From Bacteroidales bacterium (lineage in GTDB: Bacteria; Bacteroidota; Bacteroidia; Bacteroidales; UBA1715), in NCBI GenBank assembly GCA_017618935.1, contig JAFZTG010000002.1, forward strand, positions 1 through 15,360: a stretch of 15,360 bases of DNA, in the 5' to 3' direction. The position numbers and the translations under genes were made by a program. The notes below the pieces were generated by a model. That model had not been told where the DNA came from, ran no database searches, and was given only the letters and a program-made list of their open reading frames with translations. The first letter of the stretch is position 1. Each line of letters opens with the position of its first letter. Shown here in pieces: positions 1-7,076 of the stretch.

Positions 1-2120
1 ACATCAACGGCGATTGTGCGTTGCAATTTTGGTTCATAGATTATGTCGCCGCTCATTGCCTCCCAGTTTCCGTCGAACGCCAAGCCAATCAGTTCGCCGT
101 TGGCATTCATCACGGGACTTCCGGAATTTCCGCCAGTAATGTCATTGTTGGTAATGAAGCAGACTGGCATTTCGCCATTTTTGTCGGCATATTGCCCGAA
201 ATCTTTCGCGTTGTATAATTCTTCCAATTTTTTAGGAACCTGAAATTCAGGATTTGAATTGTCCTTCTTTTCCATCACACCTTTTAGAGTAGTGTAATAA
301 TGATACGTGACACCATCCTTGGGCTCATAAGCGCCAACGCTTCCGTAGGTCAAGCGAATCGTGGAATTTGCGTCGGGATAAAATAATGAGTCAGGATACA
401 TTTGCATAATGGCATCGACGTACAAAGTATTTGCCGAATCAATCGCAGGGTTTGCAAGAACGTCTTTCAATGCAAAATACTCGCTAATTGAATAGCGAAG
501 CAAGTCAAACATTGGGTCAGAGACGAATTTCTTGTAGTTTTCGGGTTTCTCAAGGAATTGATAGAATCTATTTTCGTCGGTGAAAATTGATTTTGCCCAT
601 ACTGCATCGGCATATTTGGCAACATCGCCCTTGTATTTTTTCATTAAGGCAAAATTTTTGTTCCGATACAAAGGATAATTCATATTGTACCATGCCGCAT
701 AGGTTAGAGCAATAAATTGCGCTTTGTCAACCGACGCATCGTAATCTTTGAAGAATTTCTTTGCAGCATCTTTTTTCTCAACTTGCATTTGCTTGATAAT
801 TACGGGGTCGCGAGTTTCCATTGCGTCAAGGATATCAATACAATCGTACATAAACATCAAAGATTCCACAATGTTGAGAATTCCAATGTTTAACATTACG
901 AGATGAGAATTTTCCACACAATAGTTCGTATAATAATTTGACAACGTCTCAATTACCTTTCCATATTTCTCGATACGTGCAGAATCTTTTTCTATCCACG
1001 ATTTCAAAGAATCATCCTCCAAATGATATTTCTTTGCGACCACGTCCAAATCCACGATTCCCTTGTTTTGACCAATGCTATATTTCCAATAATTGCTCAT
1101 TGAATCATATTTCGAGGCATATTTTATGCGAATTAGACTATCGGCGTTCATATATTTTTTAAAGGTATTCAGCGAAATGTCGCCAATCAGTTTCACGGTG
1201 GCGTTGTTTAGTTGCTGGAAATACCTAATGTCGTCGGCCGAGCGATAACGGTCGGTAGAGCCGGGGAAGCCCATCACCATTGCATAGTCACCTTCTTCAA
1301 CGCCTTTCAGCGAAATTGGCAAGAAATGCTTTGGAGAAAGCGGCTTGTTCTTTGCCGAATATTCAGCTGGCATACCCGATTCGTCGGTGTACACACGAAG
1401 AACGCAGAAATCACCCGTTTGACGAGGCCAAATCCAGTTGTCGGTTTCGTCGCCGAATTTTCCGATTGTGCGAGGAGGAGTGCCCACCAAACGAACATCC
1501 TTGAAGGTTTCATACACGAACAGAAAATATTGGTTCCCCTCGAAAAACGATTTTACCGAAGCACCATAAGAACATGTGTCGGTAACGCTGGCAATGATTT
1601 TCTCAAAAATCGATTTCGACGACGATGAAATTTCCTTTTCATTATCATCATCGTACACAGCTGCAGTATCTTGCATTGGATTTTTTGCCTCGTTCAAAGC
1701 CGACAGAACCCGTTCGGTCACGTCGTACATGGCAACCACGCGTGTAGCCAAAATGCCTTCGTTTGGCAACTCCTCGTCGGCGTTCATTGCCCAGAAACCG
1801 TTGTCAATATAATTATTGGTAATGCTCGTGTGTTTCTGAATCATCTCAAAACCGCAGTGATAATTGGTAAAAACCAATCCTTGTGGTGAAACGAGTTCCG
1901 ACGTACAAAAGAAATTATACTGGCGATCGGCTTCGGAAAGACCTAAAATAGCGTCTTTCAGTGACGAGTTATTAATATCGTAGATTTGTTGAGGCGTAAG
2001 TTTGCACCCTTTTTCCTGTATGCCCAATTTGTCAAGCATATTGAGCAACCACATGCCTTCGTCGGCAAAAATTGGATTCAAACAAAATAGAAAACCAAGA
2101 GCTAAAAAAATTTTTTTCAT
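1..2120 (-). CDS. S46 family serine dipeptidyl-peptidase, DPP7-like (C-terminus cut by window edge)
   Basis: This is a periplasmic serine exopeptidase that removes dipeptides from the N-termini of oligopeptides, as is known for S46 enzymes of asaccharolytic and peptide-using Bacteroidota. The frame is open from the ATG at 2120 to the left edge, giving 706 visible codons. The family is usually about 710-730 residues, so roughly 20 residues are missing. A signal peptide is visible (MKKIF, then a hydrophobic core, ending PIFA before D21). The catalytic triad can be placed: His88 in TNYHCG, Asp227 in TDNWIWPR and Ser666 in GGNSGSP. The S1-pocket position, 18 residues after the catalytic Ser, is Gly684 (motif FDGNW). 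Gly there is typical of DPP7 (hydrophobic P1), whereas DPP11 (acidic P1) has Arg. The start lies 14 nt after the pyrC stop, so it is probably co-transcribed with ftsY-pyrC. Family call is very secure; the DPP7 subtype is inferred from one residue and its neighbourhood. Confidence 0.95.
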   Translation of the reverse strand, partial: MKKIFLALGFLFCLNPIFADEGMWLLNMLDKLGIQEKGCKLTPQQIYDINNSSLKDAILGLSEADRQYNFFCTSELVSPQGLVFTNYHCGFEMIQKHTSITNNYIDNGFWAMNADEELPNEGILATRVVAMYDVTERVLSALNEAKNPMQDTAAVYDDDNEKEISSSSKSIFEKIIASVTDTCSYGASVKSFFEGNQYFLFVYETFKDVRLVGTPPRTIGKFGDETDNWIWPRQTGDFCVLRVYTDESGMPAEYSAKNKPLSPKHFLPISLKGVEEGDYAMVMGFPGSTDRYRSADDIRYFQQLNNATVKLIGDISLNTFKKYMNADSLIRIKYASKYDSMSNYWKYSIGQNKGIVDLDVVAKKYHLEDDSLKSWIEKDSARIEKYGKVIETLSNYYTNYCVENSHLVMLNIGILNIVESLMFMYDCIDILDAMETRDPVIIKQMQVEKKDAAKKFFKDYDASVDKAQFIALTYAAWYNMNYPLYRNKNFALMKKYKGDVAKYADAVWAKSIFTDENRFYQFLEKPENYKKFVSDPMFDLLRYSISEYFALKDVLANPAIDSANTLYVDAIMQMYPDSLFYPDANSTIRLTYGSVGAYEPKDGVTYHYYTTLKGVMEKKDNSNPEFQVPKKLEELYNAKDFGQYADKNGEMPVCFITNNDITGGNSGSPVMNANGELIGLAFDGNWEAMSGDIIYEPKLQRTIAVD

Positions 2121-2134
2121 TGTATAAGTAATTT

Positions 2135-3475
2135 TTAGTGTGAGAACGTAATTTGTTGTGCCTTTCGTATATCGGAAACGATTCCGTTGTCGTAAACGCA
2201 CGTTCCGTTAAGAAATGTTTTTTCAACCAATGAGGAGAATGTTGTCCCCTCCAAAGGCGACCAACCACATTTATAAAGAATAGAATCTTTGGAAACGGTT
2301 GTTTTTTGTGATTCGTCAATAATCACAATATCGGCGAAATAATTCTTGCGAATATACCCACGTTGCTGAATACCAAAGAGTTCCGCAGGATTATGACACA
2401 TTTTCTGTACAATAAGCGGTAAGGTAACAACACCTTGTTTGTATAATTCCAACATAACCAGAAGGGAATGTTGCACCAAAGGCATTCCCGACGCTGATTT
2501 TGTATATGGACGAAGTTTTTCGTCAAGCGTGTGCGGTGCATGGTCGGTGGCAATAATGTCGATTTTTCCTTCAACCAGCGCCTTGCGTAGTGCCGTTCTG
2601 TCGCGTTCCGTCTTGATGGCGGGGTTACATTTTATAAGAGCACCTTTTTCATTATAATATTCGTCGGTAAACCACAAGTGATGCACGCAAACTTCTGCCG
2701 TGATTCGTTTGTGTCGCAACTCGTCGGTTGAGAACAAATCCATTTCTTCGGCCGTAGAAAGATGTAACACATGGAGTTGCGTGTCGCATTGCTGTGCCAG
2801 TTCGATAGCCTTTTTCGTGGATTTGTAGCACGCCTCGTTGCTTCGAATTTTGGGATGAGAATAAAAAGGAATTTCATCGCCATACTTTTGCTGATAGAGA
2901 GCCAAATTGGCTTTTATGGTCGCTTCGTCCTCGCAGTGGACGGCAACGGGAATCTTCGTTTCCGAAAAGATTTGTTTGAGCGTTGTTTCGTCGTCAACCA
3001 ACATATTTCCTGTGCTGGAGCCCATGAAAACTTTCAGACCACAGGCGAGCTTTGTGTCTAACGCACGAATTTGGTCAATGTTAGTGTTCGTTGCGCCAAA
3101 ATAAAACGCATAATTGGCGAATGCCGTTTCGGAGGCAATAGCAAGTTTCTGTTCCAAATTTTCAATCGTTGTCGTTTGCGGTGCCACGTTGGGCATATCC
3201 ATAAACGTAGTGACGCCGCCAGCCAATGCGGCACGCGATTCTGTCGCCATTGTCGCCTTGTGCGTCAGGCCTGGTTCACGAAAATGAACCTGATCGTCGA
3301 TAACGCCAGGAATGACGAGTTTTCCCGTGCAATCAACCACATTGGAATTTTGCAGGAGAGCTGAAGGGACTTCGCCATAAAAGATTTCGGTAATATATTG
3401 ATTCTCAATCAGAATACTACCTTGGAATTCTTTGCCTTCATTTATAATATGTCCGTTGTAAAGCAGTGTAGCCAT
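2135..3475 (-). CDS. pyrC: Dihydroorotase (class I, Bacteroidota type)
   Basis: This cytoplasmic enzyme reversibly cyclises carbamoyl-aspartate to dihydroorotate, the third step of de novo pyrimidine synthesis. The protein is 446 aa, normal for class I. Amidohydrolase landmarks are visible: VIDDQVHFREPG (residues 58-69), His180 in VAVHCEDE, His235/His238 in LHVLHLS, and Asp301 in ATDHAPHT. The usual HxH metal pair at the start of the barrel reads Gln62-Val-His64, so the first His is replaced; I recall this as usual for Bacteroidota dihydroorotases. I chose ATG 3475 (MATLLYNGHI) because it matches the family N-terminus and lies 1 nt after the ftsY stop. An upstream in-frame start at 3544 would overlap ftsY by 68 nt and add 23 non-family residues. 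The tight spacing implies translation coupled to ftsY. Confidence 0.96.
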   Translation of the reverse strand: MATLLYNGHIINEGKEFQGSILIENQYITEIFYGEVPSALLQNSNVVDCTGKLVIPGVIDDQVHFREPGLTHKATMATESRAALAGGVTTFMDMPNVAPQTTTIENLEQKLAIASETAFANYAFYFGATNTNIDQIRALDTKLACGLKVFMGSSTGNMLVDDETTLKQIFSETKIPVAVHCEDEATIKANLALYQQKYGDEIPFYSHPKIRSNEACYKSTKKAIELAQQCDTQLHVLHLSTAEEMDLFSTDELRHKRITAEVCVHHLWFTDEYYNEKGALIKCNPAIKTERDRTALRKALVEGKIDIIATDHAPHTLDEKLRPYTKSASGMPLVQHSLLVMLELYKQGVVTLPLIVQKMCHNPAELFGIQQRGYIRKNYFADIVIIDESQKTTVSKDSILYKCGWSPLEGTTFSSLVEKTFLNGTCVYDNGIVSDIRKAQQITFSH

Positions 3476-3476
3476 A

Positions 3477-4427
3477 TTATTCAAAGAGCGAATTGATAAA
3501 ATCTTTTTTGTTGAAGAATTGTAAGTCGTCGATTCCCTCGCCAACGCCGATATATTTTACCGGAATTTTGAACTGGTCGGAAATGCCAATCACAACGCCA
3601 CCTTTGGCTGTACCGTCTAATTTCGTGAGAGCCAGTGCGTTGACTTCGGTCGCTTTAGTAAATTGCTTTGCCTGTTCAAACGCATTTTGACCTGTAGAAG
3701 CGTCAAGCACCAACAAAATCTCGTGTGGAGCGTCGGGAATCAGTTTTTGCATGACACGTTTGATTTTCGTCAACTCGTTCATCAAATTCACTTTGTTGTG
3801 CAAACGACCAGCCGTATCGATTATCACCACATCGGCATCGTTTGCCATTGCCGAGTTGAGCGTGTCGAACGCAACCGAAGCGGGGTCAGAACCCATTTGC
3901 TGTTTTATGAGAGGAACATCCACACGGTTTGCCCACACCTCCAATTGCTCTATTGCAGCGGCGCGGAACGTATCAGCGGCACCGAGATAGACTTTTTTAC
4001 CTGCAGCCTTGAATTTTGCCGCCAACTTGCCAATGGTGGTCGTTTTTCCCACACCATTCACACCAACGACCATAATGACGTATGGCTTTGTGTGTACGTC
4101 AAGAAAATTTTCGGAAATATCGTTGTCGTTTTCGGCAAGCAAATTCATAATCTCCTCACGGAGAATCGTTTGCAGTTCGTCGGTGCCAATGAATTTGTCA
4201 CGGGCAACCCTATCCTGAATCCGTTCAATAATGCGAATGGTAGTATCAACACCCACATCGGAGGTGATAAGAATTTCTTCCAAATTATCGAGCACATCGT
4301 CGTCAACCGTTGATTTTCCAGCAATCAAACGAGTGATTTTTTTCAAAACCGACTCTTTGGTTTTTTCCAAACCTTTGTCAAGTGCCTCTTTTTGACTGCT
4401 TCCCTTAAAAAAGTCAAATAAACCCAT
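3477..4427 (-). CDS. ftsY: Signal recognition particle receptor FtsY
   Basis: FtsY is the membrane-associated SRP receptor GTPase. It pairs with Ffh to deliver ribosome-nascent chains to the SecYEG translocon. The 316-aa protein has the NG domain: an N-domain four-helix region (about residues 20-90), the P-loop GVNGVGKTTT (122-131), DTFRAAA (142-148), DTAGR (194-198) and TKLDG (258-262), then the C-terminal helix ending in SLFE. The acidic A domain seen in Escherichia coli is absent. It starts directly with MGLFDFFKG, the usual short form that relies on an N-terminal amphipathic helix. It is the first gene of the minus-strand run ftsY-pyrC-S46 peptidase. No convincing TAnnTTTG promoter is seen upstream. 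The nearest match is TAAATTTA (4461-4454, minus strand), inside the inverted repeat at 4448-4479. Confidence 0.97.
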   Translation of the reverse strand: MGLFDFFKGSSQKEALDKGLEKTKESVLKKITRLIAGKSTVDDDVLDNLEEILITSDVGVDTTIRIIERIQDRVARDKFIGTDELQTILREEIMNLLAENDNDISENFLDVHTKPYVIMVVGVNGVGKTTTIGKLAAKFKAAGKKVYLGAADTFRAAAIEQLEVWANRVDVPLIKQQMGSDPASVAFDTLNSAMANDADVVIIDTAGRLHNKVNLMNELTKIKRVMQKLIPDAPHEILLVLDASTGQNAFEQAKQFTKATEVNALALTKLDGTAKGGVVIGISDQFKIPVKYIGVGEGIDDLQFFNKKDFINSLFE

Positions 4428-4447
4428 CGCATTTAATTTTCGGCAAG

Positions 4448-4479
4448 TTACAATAAATTTATGGAATATGATATTGTAA
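4448..4479. repeat. 8-bp perfect inverted repeat, possible operator
   Basis: TTACAATA (4448-4455) and TATTGTAA (4472-4479) are exact reverse complements separated by 16 nt. The pair lies 21-52 nt upstream of the ftsY ATG on the minus strand and 32 nt upstream of the small ORF at 4511 on the plus strand. It could be an operator or an AU-rich hairpin in a leader. The arms are AT-rich, so chance occurrence is possible. Confidence 0.35.
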
Positions 4480-4510
4480 GGGGTTTTAAAAATTTTTCTC
4501 TTTCTGTCAA

Positions 4511-4612
4511 ATGAACTTCAAAGCCCCCGCAAGGCACAAGTACAGAAAATCCAATCCGGCATTGACAGAATTTCAAAAGAGTTGTCGCAAATATGTATTT
4601 TGTGAGTGTTGA
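4511..4612 (+). CDS. Possible 33-aa small basic Cys-containing peptide
   Basis: The ORF runs from ATG at 4511 to TGA at 4610-4612. It encodes 33 residues rich in Lys and Arg, with three Cys near the end (SCRKYVFCEC). It lies after an inverted repeat and 6 nt before a terminator-like hairpin, an arrangement that could fit a tiny independent gene or the body of a small RNA. I recognise no family, and an ORF this short is expected by chance in 392 bp. There is no Shine-Dalgarno sequence and no TAnnTTTG motif at the right distance. Treat as a hypothesis only. Confidence 0.15.
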   Translation: MNFKAPARHKYRKSNPALTEFQKSCRKYVFCEC

Positions 4613-4618
4613 AGCATT

Positions 4619-4650
4619 ACGGGAGTATTATTCGTTCCCGTTTTATTTAA
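4619..4650 (+). terminator. Terminator-like hairpin with T-rich tail in the ftsY-tatD gap
   Basis: ACGGGA (4619-4624) pairs perfectly with TCCCGT (4636-4641) across an 11-nt loop. The arm is followed by TTTTATTT. Nothing recognised on the plus strand upstream needs a terminator, which is why the short ORF at 4511-4612 or a small RNA is worth considering. The stem is only 6 bp, so termination would be weak. Confidence 0.35.
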
Positions 4651-4767
4651 ACATTTTTTTCGGTGAGATAAAGATTTTTGCAAAAAAGCCTCATTGGGCA
4701 GCTATGGGGATTTTTCTTATGACGAACAATTTTTCACATGATTTCAAAACAACTTCTTTGCTTTTTG

Positions 4768-4775
4768 TATTTTTG
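4768..4775 (+). promoter_or_regulatory. Candidate -7 promoter element for tatD
   Basis: TATTTTTG matches the Bacteroidota -7 consensus TAnnTTTG exactly. No TTTG lies 19-21 nt upstream; the nearest is TTTC at 4742-4745, with a 22-nt spacer. The predicted leader to the tatD ATG is roughly 40 nt, longer than at the other promoters here. The region is T-rich, so the match could be accidental. Confidence 0.4.
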
Positions 4776-4819
4776 TTTTTGTAAAAATAAATACATAAGA
4801 ACAAATATCTTCTACCCCA

Positions 4820-5587
4820 ATGTACATCATAAATACCCACAGCCACGTATATGACGAAGCATTTGACGCAGACCGCGATGAGATCATCAAGCGAGCCGTT
4901 TCACAAAAGGTGACAAAAATCATCCTTCCCGACATAGATTCGACCTCTCGTGAGCGAATGTTTTCGGTCGCTCAGCAATATCCCGACATTTGTTTCCCCA
5001 TGCTCGGCGTACACCCAACATCAGTAAACGAGAATTTTCAGCAGGAATTGGATGCTTTTTTTGCTGAACTCCCCAAACGAGACATTGTGGGAATTGGCGA
5101 AATCGGACTTGATTTATATTGGGACAAAACTTTTCTGGAACAACAAATAATAGTGTTTTCAAAACAGATGGAAGTTGCCCAAGAGCGGGATTTGCCCGTC
5201 GTTATTCACGTCAGAAAGGCATTCAACGAGACGTACAAGGCACTTCGGGATTTGTCCTCGCAGAATTTCAAAGGCATTTTTCATTGTTTTTCAGGCTCCA
5301 AGGAAGAAGCGTTCAAAGTGATAGATATGGGCTTTCACATCGGTATTGGCGGCGTTCTCACATTTAAGACCTCGCATTTGCCCGAAGTGGTGAAACTCAT
5401 CCCTCGCGATAAAATCGTACTCGAGACCGACGATCCGTATCTCACGCCTGTTCCACACCGTGGCGAACGCAACGAGCCGGGGTATGTGGCATTCGTGGCT
5501 GAAAGACTTGCAGAAATATTGCAATGCTCAGTTGACGAAGTAATGGATTTTACGACGAATAACGCCCGTTCTATTTTCAATATCTAA
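4820..5587 (+). CDS. tatD: TatD family metal-dependent hydrolase (deoxyribonuclease)
   Basis: TatD proteins are metal-dependent TIM-barrel hydrolases with DNase activity, linked to DNA repair and nucleic acid turnover; the exact substrate of this copy is not shown. The 255-aa length is typical. Expected metal ligands are all visible: His7 and His9 in NTHSH, Glu94 in GIGEIGLDLYW, His130 in VVIHVRKA, His155 in IFHCFSGS, and Asp204 in ETDDPYLTP, followed by the conserved PHRG. The ATG at 4820 gives the standard family N-terminus. The stop TAA shares its last A with the ATG of the following glycosyltransferase (TAATG), so the two are likely translated as a coupled pair. The general family call is very firm; the specific tatD/ycfH paralogue name is less so. 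Confidence 0.92.
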   Translation: MYIINTHSHVYDEAFDADRDEIIKRAVSQKVTKIILPDIDSTSRERMFSVAQQYPDICFPMLGVHPTSVNENFQQELDAFFAELPKRDIVGIGEIGLDLYWDKTFLEQQIIVFSKQMEVAQERDLPVVIHVRKAFNETYKALRDLSSQNFKGIFHCFSGSKEEAFKVIDMGFHIGIGGVLTFKTSHLPEVVKLIPRDKIVLETDDPYLTPVPHRGERNEPGYVAFVAERLAEILQCSVDEVMDFTTNNARSIFNI

Positions 5588-6837
5588 TGCTTCCCGTTTT
5601 TGAGACATATTTTACTCGTTTTGAGGCATTTCCACAAAGATTATCTGAGTCGGTGAAAAAAAATGTCGGCATTATCGTGGCAATTCCGTGCTACAACGAG
5701 CCCGATATTCTCAAAACCTTACAATCACTCTTAGATTGCGAAAAAACTGATTGTGCAGTTGAAATTATTGTTGCCGTCAATTATAGCGAAACAGCATCGC
5801 AGAGCGTCAAGGATTTTAATGCTTCGACCTACAAGGAATTATGTTCTTTTGCAAAAACAAATTCTTCCGAAACGTGTAAGATTTTGCCCATTTTGGCATC
5901 CGATATTCCTGCAAAACAAGCAGGTGTGGGTTATGCCCGAAAAATAGCGATGGACGAGGCAACACACCGTTTTGCCTCTATCGACAATCCAGATGGAATT
6001 ATTGTTGCGTGCGACTCCGATTCTCTTGTGGCAAACAATTATCTTCGTGAAATAGAACAGTATTACATTACGCATCTGACTTGCACTGCCGCAAACATCT
6101 ATTTTGAGCATCCGCTCGAAGGCAAACTGCCGTCGGCACAATATGAAGCCATAGCACAATATGAGTTGCATTTACGCTATTATGTGGAGCAACTCAAACG
6201 AATAGGATTTCCGTATGCGTATCACACTGTCGGGTCAAGTTTTTCATTACGGGCAAAAGCCTACTGTCGTCAAGGAGGAATGAACAAACGTCAGGCAGGC
6301 GAGGATTTTTATTTTCTTCAAAAACTATTTCAAACCGAACACATAGGCGAAATCAACACGACTACCATTTTCCCGTCTTCCCGCATTTCGGACCGAGTGC
6401 CGTTTGGTACCGGCTTTGCCATGGGAAAACTTATGACGATGGAACATCCGCTTTATCTATCGTATTCCAACGAAAGCTTTTCCGTTTTGCAAGAATTTTT
6501 CTCTCTCATAGCCGAACTAAGACAAAACGACGATGTAAAAACGCTCTACGCAAGTCTGCACCCGTCATTACGAGATTTTATCCCTTTTACGGAATTCGAG
6601 AAAAAAATCAGCGAGATAAAAAAGAATACGGCCACGGAAGCCCAGTTTCGCAAGAGGTTCTTTAACTGGTTCAACGGATTTCAGATATTCAAGTATCTTA
6701 ATTTCTGTCACACGCAAACATTTGAAAAAAGGCCAATCACGACTGTTGCGGCAGAATTGATTCACTCCACACCGAATAGCACGTTTGCGGTTTTAAACGA
6801 ATACCGGACAAAAGAACGAGGAGATTTGACACCATAA
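5587..6837 (+). CDS. Glycosyltransferase, family 2-like, soluble
   Basis: This 416-aa protein has a GT-A nucleotide-sugar-binding fold. VAIPCYNEPD (residues 31-40) is the usual GT2 first strand and turn. CDSDS (142-146) supplies the metal-binding DxD. AGVGYARKIAMDEA (112-125) is the conserved segment before it, and AGEDFYF (237-243) carries the putative catalytic acidic pair Glu239/Asp240. The last ~100 residues are a charged, helix-rich extension of unknown role. There is no signal peptide or membrane segment, so it should act in the cytoplasm or at the inner face of the membrane. Its donor and acceptor cannot be read from the sequence. It starts on the tatD stop (TAATG) and is followed at once by a hairpin terminator, so it is the end of the tatD operon. 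No other polysaccharide genes surround it. Confidence 0.85.
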   Translation: MLPVFETYFTRFEAFPQRLSESVKKNVGIIVAIPCYNEPDILKTLQSLLDCEKTDCAVEIIVAVNYSETASQSVKDFNASTYKELCSFAKTNSSETCKILPILASDIPAKQAGVGYARKIAMDEATHRFASIDNPDGIIVACDSDSLVANNYLREIEQYYITHLTCTAANIYFEHPLEGKLPSAQYEAIAQYELHLRYYVEQLKRIGFPYAYHTVGSSFSLRAKAYCRQGGMNKRQAGEDFYFLQKLFQTEHIGEINTTTIFPSSRISDRVPFGTGFAMGKLMTMEHPLYLSYSNESFSVLQEFFSLIAELRQNDDVKTLYASLHPSLRDFIPFTEFEKKISEIKKNTATEAQFRKRFFNWFNGFQIFKYLNFCHTQTFEKRPITTVAAELIHSTPNSTFAVLNEYRTKERGDLTP

Positions 6838-7012
6838 AAAAAGGCAGGTTTCTGTCGCCTGCCTTCATCTTTTTTCTGTCATACACTTTTTTTGACTTGT
6901 GGACTCGATTGTGACAAATCGAATGTCCATGTTCAAAGATTTCCTCCTCCCGACTTGCTTTTTTGTTGGCGAGCAGGTAATCATTCCTCGTAATTTTGTT
7001 TTTTGTCTTCAT
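6737..7012 (-). CDS. Small basic protein, resembles a conserved Bacteroidota hypothetical family
   Basis: The ORF encodes 91 residues. The N-terminal half (about residues 1-48) is strongly charged: KNKITRNDYLLANKKASREEE, as the pieces KNKITRNDYL (4-13) and ANKKASREEE (15-24), then RVHKSKKVYDRKK (36-48). The latter resembles the conserved tail of short Bacteroidota hypothetical proteins as I remember them; I cannot assign a function. From about residue 50 the frame passes through the terminator hairpin and then overlaps the last 101 nt of the convergent glycosyltransferase gene, so this C-terminal half may be a read-through extension. I chose ATG 7012, not the in-frame ATG 7051, because TATATTTG (7037-7030) sits between them as a likely -7 element, and the family-like sequence begins at MKTK. 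Existence is plausible; the true 3' end is uncertain. Confidence 0.5.
   Translation of the reverse strand: MKTKNKITRNDYLLANKKASREEEIFEHGHSICHNRVHKSKKVYDRKKMKAGDRNLPFFMVSNLLVLLSGIRLKPQTCYSVWSESILPQQS
6836..6875 (+). terminator. Rho-independent terminator of the tatD-glycosyltransferase operon
   Basis: AAGGCAGG (6841-6848) and CCTGCCTT (6858-6865) form a perfect 8-bp stem with a 9-nt loop. An A-run (6836-6842) precedes it and a T-rich tract ending TTTTTT (about 6868-6875) follows. It begins right after the glycosyltransferase stop. The flanking A and T runs could allow it to work in both directions, but on the minus strand it falls inside the small protein ORF at 6737-7012. Confidence 0.85.
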
Positions 7013-7029
7013 AATGTTTACGTTTAGGG

Positions 7030-7037
7030 CAAATATA
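7030..7037 (-). promoter_or_regulatory. Candidate -7 promoter element for the small basic protein
   Basis: Read on the minus strand the site is TATATTTG, an exact TAnnTTTG match. It leaves 17 nt before the ATG at 7012, the same distance as in front of gmhA. No TTTG is seen 19-21 nt upstream. It supports 7012 rather than 7051 as the start. Confidence 0.5.
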
Positions 7038-7051
7038 ATAGATTTTTTCAT

Positions 7052-7059
7052 TTACTTTG
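7052..7059 (+). promoter_or_regulatory. Candidate -7 promoter element for porQ
   Basis: TTACTTTG differs from TAnnTTTG at one base and lies 17 nt before the porQ ATG, matching the spacing of other promoters in the window. No -33 TTTG is evident. Confidence 0.3.
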
Positions 7060-7076
7060 TATCATTGTTATAATGT

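Larger units (their letters stand above)
4428..4819. other. 392-bp divergent intergenic region between ftsY and tatD
   Basis: This is the only gap over 300 bp. It holds, left to right: an 8-bp perfect inverted repeat (4448-4479), a 33-codon plus-strand ORF (4511-4612), a G+C-containing hairpin followed by T-rich sequence (4619-4650), a 12-bp palindrome TTTTTGCAAAAA (4675-4686), and a -7 promoter motif for tatD (4768-4775). A longer plus-strand frame of 63 codons at 4593-4784 runs through the hairpin and has low-complexity hydrophobic content; I do not support it as a gene. I see no tRNA, no SRP RNA signature and no riboswitch. Confidence 0.7.

Noticed and set aside
1212..1628. 138-codon plus-strand open frame antisense to the S46 peptidase
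   Set aside because: It is a shadow of a conserved peptidase region containing the catalytic Asp; the translation shows no recognisable domain.
3663..4313. 216-codon plus-strand open frame antisense to ftsY
   Set aside because: It lies wholly opposite the well-supported FtsY GTPase domain, has no family-like motifs, and its length follows from the codon bias of the opposite strand.
4593..4784. 63-codon plus-strand open frame before tatD
   Set aside because: It runs through the terminator-like hairpin and the tatD promoter motif, and its composition is that of translated AT-rich DNA.
4428..4819. Considered an SRP RNA gene next to ftsY
   Set aside because: The conserved apical loop and asymmetric bulge sequence of bacterial SRP RNA was not found in this gap.
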